NCBI RefSeq assembly: GCF_031143425.1 | Contig: NC_090446.1 | Location: forward strand, 1,028,537,066-1,028,601,065 | DNA length: 64,000 nt | Source of the DNA: Pleurodeles waltl | Lineage: Eukaryota; Chordata; Amphibia; Caudata; Salamandridae | Direction: 5' to 3' | In this document: in pieces, positions 34,553 through 45,526 of the stretch | How the letters are laid out: each line of letters starts with the position of its first letter | How positions within the stretch are numbered: the stretch's first letter is position 1 | Program-made: the position numbers and the translations under genes | The notes under the pieces: model-generated | What the model was told of the DNA's origin: nothing | The model's input: only the letters and a program-made list of their open reading frames with translations | Databases searched by the model: none

Positions 34553-35680
34553 TCCTTGATGAGTACCAATTTAGCTTCCATCTGAATGTGATCTGCCTTG
34601 CTGTTGTCACTACAGGGGCTTAGACAGATTCTTTACAAACAACACTGCAGCAGTGATCCCCTCACAGCTTTCCGCAGCCTTCTGCACTGTCATTCATAAT
34701 AACCTTTATTACTAGATTAAGGGATGTAGGCATTAGTGGCACTACTTGAATGGTTGACATCTTTTTTACAGGACAAGGTGCAAAAGTTAAACTATGAACG
34801 TTTCTTTCAGATGCATTGCTGATAACATCAGGAGCACTCCGCATTCTTCTTTATTCTCCTGATTTTTTAATGTGTACATCTCTCTTTTGAATGCCCTAAT
34901 TCAGTCTTATGGGTGAAAAAACCTTCACATATGCCAATGATATGCATGGTATGAAGCATTTTTATGAACACTCAATATCTTTTTTAAATTCACTTCATGG
35001 CTGCTTGAAGGGAAATCAGCATTAGATAGCATTTAACTGTTATAGGTCAATGCAACTTAAACTGAGCTAATTCTTTTTGGAAACAGGCTGCATAACTGGG
35101 AAAACAGTGTTTGCTTCAAAGTCTTATCCTCTTTGCCTCCCTTACTCTTAAAGTGAAATTGTTAGACATCATTATAGACTCCGACCTCTCACTGCTTCTT
35201 CAGATTAATACTTCATACAGTTTCATTCATCACATGTTACGTCTCCTTCATTGAGACCTACCGTAAATCCCAAAATACATGCTCTCCACTGTTGTATGTG
35301 CATGTGTTTCTACCAAACTCGACTACTGTAACATTCTCTTTCTGAGACTCACTGTTAAACTTCTCAATAAACTTCAAAAAGTAAAAACATTCAGCTATTC
35401 ACTGGGTTTGCTCTAATAATAAGTATAAGTATGACCTTGGAGAATACTCCATGGAATAATTCAAAAGCCCATGTCTCATCCTGAAGGCTTATAGTTTTAC
35501 TAACTCAACAGCTCTTCCTCTTTGAGTCAACCTCATAAACCAAGTTCTAATATGTAGACTCCTGGCTTGGCTAGTCCATTCTGATTCATCTAGAATACCA
35601 ATTACAGCCATTCAGGATATGGATGGTACCTCAGTCAATTCACAGGAAGCTATAACCTTGCTTTCTATTCTTACTGCAGC
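34553..35680 (+). pseudogene. Decayed L2-type LINE remnant
   Basis: Ordered but damaged L2 RT motifs occur on the plus strand. 'LDEYQFSFHLN' (GFR.N region) starts just after the Ty3 LTR, a possible 'FTYANDM' (YADD) sits near 34925, 'LSLLLQINTS' near 35190 and 'TKLDYCNILFLRLTVKLLNKLQ' (the L2 C-terminal signature) near 35320. There are many frameshifts and stops. The abrupt start at the LTR suggests the Ty3 element inserted into this older LINE, but the other half is not found on the far side. Confidence 0.55.
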
Positions 35681-35689
35681 ATACTATAT

Positions 35690-37985
35690 GCGGCCAGGTC
35701 ATGGAAGGTGCTTTGGTGGCTTGGACGTTCTTTGAGATGCTGCAGTTTCCACAGATGCTGGTGTCTCACCCTGCAGACTTGGAAGCCCCTCTGTCGGGAG
35801 ACGAAATCTCACAGGTTGTCAAACAAATGGCGTGTGGTAAGACTCTGGGGACGGAAGGCTGGACTATGGAATTTTATGCTGCCTTTGCCTTGCAGCCCAC
35901 CCCACGCCACCTCAAGGTCTACAAACCAGCATACGTGACAGGGATACTTCCTCAGTCTCTGAGGGAGAAAGTCCTTGTGGTCCTGCCCAAGATGGACATA
36001 GATCCTCTGGTGCTAGGGTCTTATTGTCTTCTATCCTTTTTCAACACAGGGTACAAGGTCCTGGGGAAGGTGCTGGCCTGTAGGCTGATACCTGTAGCCC
36101 AACCCTTGATTGACCCTGATCAAAACGGCTTCATACCTGTTCGAAACACCTTCCTAAATCTACGTCATCTTTTTATGTTAATGGACTTTGCGAGGACCTC
36201 CAGGAGAAGCTGGCAGAAGAAGAGTAAGAACTCCCTGGGTCGCTTCTCTCGATATCGAAAAAACATTCAACACCTTGGGGTCGGCATACCTGAAGGAGGT
36301 CCTCAGAAAGCTGGGTGTGGGATTGCAGTTATTGTCTTGGCTCTCGCTTCTCTATAACATACAGCTGGCCAGGATTGACAGGAGCCACTATATCGGCTCC
36401 ATTTTACATCATGTGACTCACTCAGCAGGGCTGTCCCCTATCACGGATTATCTTTGTACTAGCCATGGAACACCTGGAATGCACACTCCTTGCTAGGGCT
36501 TTGCACGGTGGTATCAGGATCAGAGACAGATGGTACATAGGCTCCCTTTATGCAGATGACGCACTACTGTACCTTCAGGCTGATGCTGACAGCATACTTA
36601 CTGTCCTTCTATGCTTCTATGCCTTACTGACCTTCTATGCCTCTTTGGAGATGTGTCTGGGCTTAGGTTAAACAGGGACAATACCCAGCTTTTACCCGTG
36701 ACAGAGACTACAGAAACCAAAGACGCACCTCCCCAGCACCCTCTGCCCCTGGATGTGGCACATGATAAAATACTTGGAAGTGCAAGTGCATAACTCAGAC
36801 AAAGATTTGCTAGACACCAACACAGGGAAGGCACTTACAGTGAAACAAAGCTCCCTGCCCTTTCGGACTGGTCTCCTGCTCTCTTCTGTGGGCCGTTCAG
36901 CCATTTCCAAAATGTTCGTGCTCCAGAGACTGCTCACTTCTTTTCCGTCATCCCTGCCCTGTTAACCGGGGGTCTTTGTGGGACTCAGCTCACTTTTGAG
37001 CACATTGAAATGGGGTAAGGTGAGACGCCCGGTGGTGCTCTCCAAATGATCTCCAAATGATCTTACCCTATGTCTGTGGGTGGCTTTGGCGCCCTAAATT
37101 ACGAATAATATTTTGCTGTGGTCCAACTGCAGTGGCTGGCATGTTGGCTGGCTGGTTCTGGCTTGTCAGATTTAGGGCAGTGGTTTAGGAGATCATCCTC
37201 ACCAGAGGTGTTGTAGTGGTTGCTGGGCTCTGAGGTGTTGGTTCCTAGAGGAGAGAATAACATCCTTTTGTGTGTGGCTAGAGCCTGCTTGAGCACCTAC
37301 ACTACCAGATGTCACATGTTTACACCTTATGCGCCGGACCTGCCCCTCTGGGGGATGCCAGGTTGCACTGCACTCCCTCTATGGCATGAGGTAACCCAAT
37401 GGACAGAGGTGGGTCTTGCTGCCTGGGGAGATCTATTCAATGACAAGATTCTGTACACTTTTGAAGGTCTATGGAGGCCTAGGGCATCTCCAGGGCTCCT
37501 TTCTGATGCAGCCCTCACAAGACACCTGCAGCGGATCTGGCAGAGAACTCACCATCAGCCAGAGATCTCCCACTGCTTGCAAACTTTGCTCACACATGGG
37601 GGTGCTCAGTGGGCTATCACTTGCTTATATGGCACCTTGCTCACAGACAATGCCACACCACTTCAACCTTTGAATACTTACTGGGAGACAACACTGGAGA
37701 CGCCACTTGTGGCTGGGCAATGGGAACAATGTAGAGAAATGACCAAAACTCTCTCTACCAATGCTAGACCTAAGTATACCCTGTTTAACTATCTGTACCA
37801 CACTTATCTCACCTCCCCCCCAAGGATAGTATAGATGAACGTGGGTTCCGGGGATACCTGCCTCTGCAGTACATCCACTGAGGAGGACTTTAGACAAATG
37901 GTTTGGGACTGTCCCTCCATCCGTATGTACTGGGACAAGGATTTGCTAACATGTTTTTCTCATCCTTTGCAGGATTCGAAAATGC
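35690..37985 (+). pseudogene. L1/Tx1-type ORF2 fragment (RT to C-terminus)
   Basis: The fragment opens within the RT: 'PLSGDEISQVVKQMACGKTLGTEGW' (the GK.PG.DG motif), 'LVVLPKMDID', 'GYKVLGKVLACRL' and 'DQNGFIPVRNT'. Then, across shifts, come 'ASLDIEKTFNTL' (D.EKAFD), 'FVLAMEHLECTL' and 'GSLYADDALLYL' with intact catalytic YADD near 36550. Later parts include the thumb-like 'LPFRTGLLLSSVGRSAISKMFVLQRLL' and a C-terminal Cys/Trp segment ('QMVWDCPSIRMYW') near 37905. At least five frameshifts or stops occur, and the endonuclease half is absent, so it is 5'-truncated. No clean poly(A) tail is seen. Confidence 0.75.
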
Positions 37986-39030
37986 TTCCCCAAGTCGATG
38001 GGATCTTTTGACTCAGTCGGAGTGTGGTAACCATACACAATCGATTCAAACCCAAACAACAAATTTAAACAACACAACCCATGTGGCCTTGGAAGAATAC
38101 TCCAATCAATAAAAAGTTTCAAAGTTTTATTTTCTAACCACAAAGTCAAAGTCACGTAAACACCATAGGTTGACCTAATCTACTAAACAAGTTTCATCTA
38201 CTCAACAGCAACACCATTAGACATTCAAGAAGAATAATGCATATTAATAAAGCAATCACTTGTGAGACAGAAACTTTTCAAATCAGACTGTGAATACATT
38301 AGTCAAATCAGATTACAAAGATTCAGAAATCAGGATTTGGACCTAGGTTTCCCTACTGCTAGGACAAGCATGTGTGAGAACAGGCTACCACATGCAGGCA
38401 AAATTCAAAAAGAAAAGACAAAAATAATTTGGAAACTCATCTATCTGGGACTAAGTTAAACTAGCTAAGAAAAATAAAATAGGAAGGTGTCAGCATGCTA
38501 ACTTCTACTCAAGAAAGCAGGTCGGGGGACATAACATTTGCTTTAGAATATACCTCTCCTGTGTTCAGCATTCAATTCAGTTTCGTCAACAAAGCATGTA
38601 GATCATCAGCAAAGTGTGTTAGAAGCACCATCAGGGAGAACGTGCAGAACACGAGCTGTACATGGAAAATGAGGAAACAAAATAAGATTCTAAAGGAGAC
38701 TCTGATTAAAACTTACAAGCCCTTCCCTTAATTATTATACTCAAAACAAATTGATTGGTCAGTTCCATGAGTCCACGTTTTGCAAAAGGGCACTATCCAA
38801 CCAGTCCATTAGCCAAAATCGAGTTTGGAACATCAGGAAACTCTCCTAGGCTTAGTGAGAAGTTGTCTCCCCTTTCCTTGTGACTCCAATAATCTAACAA
38901 TTTGTACAGCACTTGTTGCAATCCACATTCCTTCCATTGGCACAAGATGATTTCCACAGTTCTCATGAGAAACTGGTTGTTAAACTATGATACTGCTTTA
39001 CGTTCAGTCCTAAGGTCCTCATGTAACAGA
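37986..39030. other. Gene-free stretch, unrecognised
   Basis: AT-rich DNA with an AATAAA at about 38108 and no coding frame of note. It could be LTR or UTR sequence of an unknown retroelement, but no termini are visible. Confidence 0.3.
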
Positions 39031-39145
39031 GTCAAGGTGAAACATGTGTGCGCATATGTCTGTGTGCATGTATGCATGTATGTGTGCGTGTATGTCAGCG
39101 TGTATGTGTAGTAGTTGTGTGAGTGCGTGTAGGGGTGTGTGTGTG
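39030..39145. repeat. GT-rich microsatellite
   Basis: Degenerate TGTGTGCATGTATG units ending in an uninterrupted (GT)n run near 39137-39148. Confidence 0.85.
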
Positions 39146-39567
39146 TGTCAATGTTTTGGGGGGTATGGGTTGGGGGGTCCTACTACCTTTGGAGGGTGGT
39201 AGGGGGGTCGTGGTTTTGGGGCAAGGACTCTGGGGAGGGGGGTGGGAGAGACCCCTATAAGTGCCAGGGAACGAATCCCCTGGCACTGATAGTGCCTACC
39301 GCCATGGTCTGCGTGGCGGTACAGAACCTCACGAAATTCATGGTGGTATGGAGGGTTGTGATACCACCAGCAGTGTAGGGATGGCTGCCAGGCTGGAGAC
39401 CGAAGTCTCCTGCCCAGCGGTCATTACCACCCTGGCGGTCGGAGTGGAGAAGTGGCGGTTTGGCACGGCAGTCACCGCCATGCTTGTAATTTCATTTTGT
39501 TTACCGCCGGCCTGTTTGCGGTATTACCGCCACTTCTCCACCGACCGCCAGGGTTGTAATTAGGGCC
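39146..39567. mobile_element. Harbinger-like MITE, right end intact (MITE B)
   Basis: The right terminus reads CCAGGGTTGTAATTAGGGCC followed by TAA. In inverted orientation this matches the left end of the autonomous Harbinger at 7998. Inside, several TGGCGGT/ACCGCCA inverted pieces occur (for example GGAGAAGTGGCGGT at about 39447 against ACCGCCACTTCTCC at about 39527). The left end is not defined and fades into GT-rich DNA. Confidence 0.6.
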
Positions 39568-39570
39568 TAA

Positions 39571-40942
39571 ATGTTTTTAATTGAATTCATTTCTACAAAT
39601 AATAATTGCTCTAATGATTAAAATATACTTCCACATTGTTTTAAATCATGTTAGCACATTGTCAGTTCTGGTAGGCACAACGTCCACCATCACACGTAAA
39701 ACATGAACACCGTTTCTCTCATGAATATAAATGTCACCAAATGCTGACTTCTTGTGCACTAAAAGCATTACTGAAATGTACACTTACCCATATTTTGGAG
39801 AGGCTGGGTCCCACCTGCCGAAGGATGCAGTACATTGTATACTTGGGCTTACCAAACGCACTGCTGAGTGAGAACTTCTCAATAAATAATTTACTATGCT
39901 CTTGTTTTCGCCAAGAGGCTATAGCCTTGGGTGGGGGGTCTCCCCTCCCACCCCCTATAGAAATATGGCTCTCTGACTTGTTTTCTGGAATACTGGCTGA
40001 GTGGGATGGGCTGCACGGGCTGATCGCTGGGTGGGTGAGCCAGCCACACCCCCAGACTGGGAACGGTACTGTCTGCAGTGGAGGCCAAATCCGAAGAGAC
40101 CACCCTGAACCCTTTTGCCTTTTGTGCTGTCCTTACACTGGGCACAGGTGTTTGTTGGTTCCAAGAGGCGCTGACTGTCTGTGCTGTGGGTTCTTTTCAC
40201 CCAGGGGAGAGTATCATCCCTGGCCTCTCTATTAGTTACCTTTGCCATCCTGCTATGTCCCTTCCCATTTTACCTCTGCCTCTCCACTGCTGGTGCCCCA
40301 CCTTGGCCATGGTACATTCCTCCCCTCCTCCTCCTCCCCCAGGTGTCCAATGACACCACCCCCAACCCAGGGGGCCCCATTTCTATTGCGGGGGTTGTGG
40401 ACGCCCCCCACCAACCGGTTATGTCCTATGCATGCACACTTACAATTGGTTGAACTAGGTGCACATTTTCTTTTTGGCATGTAAACCTACGATTATTTGA
40501 CGCCTGGATGTGCAAACCACACTCAACCTCATAACAGGGCATATCCGATGATGTAATTTTGTGTTGTTCTCTACCTATGCCAAATGTCTATATGTTTTTC
40601 AAATGCCAATAAACACTTTTTTTTTTTTTTTAAACACATGCTGTAGGATAAGAGCTGATGGTCATTCGCTGCATCAAGTGCCTGGTTTAAACCGATGACT
40701 TAAAGTTCTGCCATTAACTCATTCATTAATTCAAAGGCAGGTTAGTCGGAGTCCAGTATCGAAGAATAATTAGTGATGTGCCTTTGTTTACTAGAAATGG
40801 GTGGAAAATGTACTAGCACTTTATAAAGTGCGCCTAGTCAAAGGTCTCTTTAGAGCCAAACATTTGTTTGCTACTCTAGTCCTCTACCAGTGCAATATCA
40901 ACATGGTGAAACTCTCCAGTGCACTGGTATGGACAGTCAACT
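39571..40942. other. Gene-free stretch with a LINE-like poly(T) end
   Basis: A run of T of about 15 follows 'CCAATAAACAC' near 40606-40632, which looks like the AATAAA-type 3' end of an L1/Tx1 element or retroposed copy. The upstream CCT-rich block (40250-40370) has overlapping frames but no recognisable domain. Confidence 0.35.
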
Positions 40943-40945
40943 TAA

Positions 40946-41106
40946 GGGCCTTTGTCTGATATTTTTTGATTAGTGCCCATGTGACGGATATCCCATCTGC
41001 CGTATTAAGATCCACATAGGCTATAATGGGATTGTAATACCCTGGATGGAATATCTGTCACGTTTGTGATGGAGTAACCCCCTACACCAGGATCTCAATC
41101 AGGCCC
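40946..41106. mobile_element. Short Harbinger-like MITE with TAA target duplication (MITE C)
   Basis: 161 bp starting GGGCC and ending GGCCC, flanked on both sides by TAA (40943-40945 and 41107-41109), the PIF/Harbinger duplication. The interior has an imperfect palindrome (GTGACGGATATCCC at about 40980 against GGAATATCTGTCAC at about 41046) and a 'CTATAATGGGATTGTAATAC' core. No coding capacity. Confidence 0.75.
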
Positions 41107-41109
41107 TAA

Positions 41110-42626
41110 ATGAGATAGTTTACTACATGCCCAGCTAAGGGAGTGGGAATAGGATTACTATGGCCTGGTTGTCAAACCAACCAGTAAAGGTGGATGGCTC
41201 AGTAAGAAAGCCAACTCTTTAAGTGTTAGCCAAAGTGTGTGGCCTCTGGAGTTTCTATGTATGAACATATTTGGAAATAATCTATCCACAAGAGTCATGA
41301 TAGGATAGGAGTTTCCAAACATTCTAAAAACTGTTAATGAAGACAGATCGCTAGTAAGATACTCTACCAAATCCAAAATCGTTCTGGTAAAGTTTTATCA
41401 GAAGAAAGAGACTTTAACACAAAAATGAAGTGCTACATGATCTGAGGGTGGAGGCGCTGGAGAATGGCCACTGGAATTCATGAAGGGCTTCAATACTAGA
41501 CAGCTAACATCAGTAGAGCAGTGGGTACTCATTTCCTCACTCTGGGTTACTTCTGGGTTAAGAGAGGTAGAGCACTAATTAGACCAAGAGCTTACTTTGA
41601 GAGGGTGATTGCAGGTGAGTCCCACTGGTACTAATTGATGGGGAACAGCACTTATTTTTCTCCATCACACTTTGGCCCAGGGCGAGAGAGCAAACACACC
41701 AAATGGTAAAAAGGAGGAAGAGAAAGAAGGAAAAAAGTGAGTAAGCAGGAACCGACAAGAGTGAGATAAATGATCAGGGAGTATCTGGGGGTGGATTAAG
41801 GAGGAATGAGGTGTAATCAAGACTACACAGTCTTAGTATTCAGCACTCTACGGCACCCTGGCACTTATTCTTTTATAAATTAAGCACTGTTTAGACCCAC
41901 TTAGCTTGCTAGGCTTCGTCTGGCAAAGTGTCATGTAGTTGCATTGGCTTTTCGTTTACCTACTAGTTTGCACCCATTAATGCATTGCCTTCCTGCTTAT
42001 TGCTTACCTTTCCTTTTGGGTTCCCCCAGTTTACCTGCTTTGCTCCTATTTTGCCTTGCCTTGTGTTGTGCTGTCTTACTCCCTTTTTCTTTACATCCTT
42101 ATCAGTGTGTTGGTGCAGCGCCACATTCTTTCCACTTGTATTTTGCTCAGCTTTAGGCCTCTTCAGCTCTCCCCTCTGCTAGAACAGCTGGTGTAGATCT
42201 ACCAATTTTGTAACTTGTGGACAGAGTGGTGCCATCAATGGAATCCTGAAAGAGTGTGGACGCCAGTCTAGGATTTCTCTCTCATTGCCTTCCCTGGTTC
42301 TCTTCTGATTCCTATGTCCAGTGGCAACTACCCCTCCACTCACCAGCTTGAGCATTCATGGACAGTAGAGACGTTTAACAGGTCTACAACTTCAGAACCT
42401 CAAAGGCGGCTATGCAGTTCTCTTGTGAGCACATTACTGCAATAAGTAGCAGGTTCATAAAGCTAAGATGTTGAAGGTGAAAGACCACAAGAATTGTAAT
42501 TTTGTGGAAGCATAAGATTCCAACCAGGAAAGTAGTGCTATAAAATAATTCAACAAGATTTTCTTTTTCCCTTACATTTAGAGTTCTCACTGTCTGTCCT
42601 ACTCAAACTTTGAGGAAAAACCTTAA
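41110..42626. other. Gene-free stretch, unrecognised
   Basis: No transposon ends, tRNA-like boxes or coding domains recognised. A CT-rich tract occupies about 41985-42180. It serves as the left flank of the L1 at 42640. Confidence 0.35.
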
Positions 42627-42639
42627 GACTTACTTCCTG

Positions 42640-43790
42640 GGGGCGGAGCCAAGCGCTGTGGAAGATGGCGGCTCTTGCTTAGAGCCGGGTAGAATGGAGA
42701 CGGGGAATCAAGCCAAAAGTTACTTCTCCGACATCAAAACCTTAAAAAAAAAGGAAAGTACTTCATCGGACACCTAACGGATACTTCTGAACCTATAATC
42801 CGCGATCCACTTGCTCTGCAACTCCTTTAGAAACAATATAAGGGAGAGCAGACCCAAACGCCGTGGAATTTGATGACGCTCCCTAAAAGCTGGATGGAAC
42901 GGAGATGGGGAATCGAGCCAAAAGTTACTTCTATGACAGCAAAGTCTTAAAAAAACTAGAAAATACTTCATCGGAAACCTAATGGATGCTACTGAACTTA
43001 AAATCCGCAATCCACTCGCTCTGCATCTTCTTTAGAAGCAATGTAAATGAACCAACGCAGTGGAATTTGACGACTCTCCCTTAAAAGCCGAAAGAAACTA
43101 AGACGATGAATTGAGCCAAAAGTTACTTCAACGACAGCAAAGTCTTCAAAAAACTAGAAAATACTTCATTGGAAACCTAACGGATGCTACTGGACCTATA
43201 ATCCGCAATCCATTCGCTCTGCATCTCCTTTAGAAGCGATGTAAGTGAACCAATGCCGTGGAATTTGACAATTTTCCTTTAAAAGCCGAATTAAACGAAG
43301 ACGAGGAATCAAGCCAAAAGTTACTTCTCCGACAACAAAGTCTTCAAAAAACCACAAAATACTTCATCGGAAACCTAACGGATGTTATTAGACTTATAAT
43401 CCACGTTCCACTTGCTCTGCAATTCCTTGAGAAATGACATAAGTGAAAACTGAGCTAAACACCGCGGAATTTGATGACTCTCCCTTATAGACGGGTAGAA
43501 CGGAACAGGGGAATCGAACCAAAAGTTAAGTCTTCGATAACAAAGTCTTCAAAAAAATAATAATAATAATTCATCGGAAATCTACCAGAAAATAATGGAT
43601 ATATAATCAACAGTCTATTTGTTTTGCAACTACTTTAAAACTGATGTAGGTGAGAACAGAGCCAAATGCCATGGAATTTGACGACTCTCCCTTAAAGCCG
43701 AGTGGAACGGTGTCAGAGAAACGAACCAGAAGTTACTTTTCCGACATCAACATTTTTCAAGAAATAAGGTCACACTTCCTCAAAATTCGA
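42640..43790 (+). repeat. Six ~200-bp monomers forming the L1 5' UTR
   Basis: The anchor 'AGCCAAAAGTTACTT' and its variants occur at 42711, 42916, 43114, 43312, 43517 and 43724, spacings 205, 198, 198, 205 and 207 bp. Each unit also contains a 'GTGGAATTTGA.GACTCTCCCTTAAA' block and a 'CTTCATCGGAAACCTAACGGATG' block. Tandem promoter monomers of about 200 bp are best known from mouse L1. Here their regulatory role is inferred. Confidence 0.85.
42662..42672 (+). promoter_or_regulatory. YY1-like site at the L1 5' end
   Basis: AAGATGGCGGC fits the YY1 consensus and lies 22 bp from the element start. Human L1 also has a YY1 site (in GCCAAGATGGCCG) near its first bases, where it sets the transcription start. 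Later monomers have diverged sequence (GGAATTTGACGAC) at the matching position, so only the outermost unit carries the site. Confidence 0.5.
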
Positions 43791-43994
43791 TTGTTGAACA
43801 TCAAAGAGCAATGTAGTATATAAAGACAAGAATAAATCTGATATATATGTCAAAGTAGTAGTGTTCTAATAAGAAGTTGACTAAATAAGAATAAGGTAAA
43901 CAATACATCTGTACAAGGAGGTGGAACCTGAAACATTTTATCTTATCTTCATTTAAAAAAGATTTCCAATTGACTTTGCAATAAAGATTCTACA

Positions 43995-45054
43995 ATGATA
44001 GATTGTAAACAAAATCTTAGAAGACAATTGAAGTCTCCTATGTCAGATCCTAAAGTTATAAGACAATTGTCATATAGTGCAGCATTACAATCCATACCAG
44101 TTATCACTGAAACCAAACACATAATGGCTGACCCTACTGAATCACCTTCAACAGCTATGGATACTATCTTAAAAGAACTATCAGCCATAAAATCTTCCAT
44201 TGCTTCTTTGGAAAATACAGTGTCTACTACGGAAGTTCAAGGCTTGAGGAACGAAGTGGTCAAGTTTCAATCTCGTATGCAATCAATGGACAATCGATTG
44301 ACAGATATTGGAATCCGCATAGATAAGACACCTGATACTAGCCAAGATATTTGGTATCTTCAGCAAAAAATGACCAATTTAGAGGATCGGAGTAGAAGGA
44401 ATAACCTTAGAATTATAGGTCTTCCAGAGCAAACAGAGAAAGACAATATTCTAGACTTTTTGACTCATTTTCTCCCAACCCTGACGAACATTACTTTTAC
44501 AGTGCCATTAGAATTTCAGAGAGCTCATCGTTTTCGCTCACGTGGAATAATCCAATCCACAAGACCTAGACATATTTTAGCTTGCTGTTTACGCCATCAG
44601 CAAGCCCGTCAGATTATTATGGCTGCCAAAAAACATGGTCCATATGAATATGAAACATCTCAGGTAATAATCACAGCAGATTATTCAGCACCTACAAATC
44701 TCAAAAGGAAACAATTCTTAAATCTACACAACAGATTAAAGAAAAGAGATATAAAATATGGTCTTTTGGATCCAGCTATTATGATTGTGACTTTTCAAGG
44801 GAAAACCAAAGAATATACAGACCCCCACGACTTGTAATCCTTTTTTGAATGACTTAGATGACAAAGACTCCGAGATGGAACATGAGACTTCCTCACCCTC
44901 AACAACTAAAGAATTCTCATCTCCCACCACTCCAGAGGACATAGATCAAGGAGAATGGGAGACTGTTCGATGACAGTGGACACATGGTAGTAAATTTAAA
45001 GCATGGAAAAAGTATCAACCAAGAGATAAATCTAGATCTCCTTTAAAAACTTGA
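43995..45054 (+). pseudogene. L1 ORF1 RNA-binding protein
   Basis: The ATG at 43995 opens 280 codons to a TAA at 44835. The layout is a basic N-terminus, a heptad-like coiled coil (about residues 60-130, 'LKELSAIKSSIASLENTV'), an RRM-like domain starting 'EDRSRRNNLRIIGLPE' and a C-terminal domain with 'FQRAHRFRS' and 'RHQQARQIIMAAKK'. This is the L1 ORF1p trimer that coats element RNA. One base out of frame, coding continues through an acidic Ser/Thr-rich stretch, one TGA at 44971 and a basic tail ('KAWKKYQPRDKSRS') to 45052. The original protein was therefore probably about 350 residues; a frameshift near 44830 removed the tail. Confidence 0.85.
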
Positions 45055-45526
45055 ATAGAGCGGAAATATTATTGCTTTATCTATTTTCTATTCAATATAC
45101 ATCTCATTACAAGATCAGATTTATTTATGATGTAGGATACTTCATATTGTATATTTGAAATGGCTTTATTTTCCCCCTTCTCCATTCTCCTCTTCATGAC
45201 TCTTTGGCTTATATCCCCAAATAAAAGTTTAGGTGCTAAGTGTACAAAAATGTCTTATCACTTGTGTTGGACAATTTATTTGATATTTGATAATTTTAAT
45301 AAGTGATACTTTCCTTTTACTAAATTAATATAAAAGTCACACTGATTTAAAAACTCATCTATAATCTAATTACCTATTGGCATATTTGAAATTTTATAAT
45401 TGATATTATATTTCTCCTTTCTCTAATTCTCTTATTATTCATCTTCCTATTGATCTTTTTATATTTCTTCTCTTTCTCTCTTTTTATTATTAGAATTTGG
45501 ATTGATATTATTTTGTTAGTTTTCAC

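Noticed and set aside
37986..38900. LTR of an endogenous retrovirus
   Set aside because: An AATAAA and AT-rich composition are present, but no TG...CA ends, primer site or coding remnants could be found.
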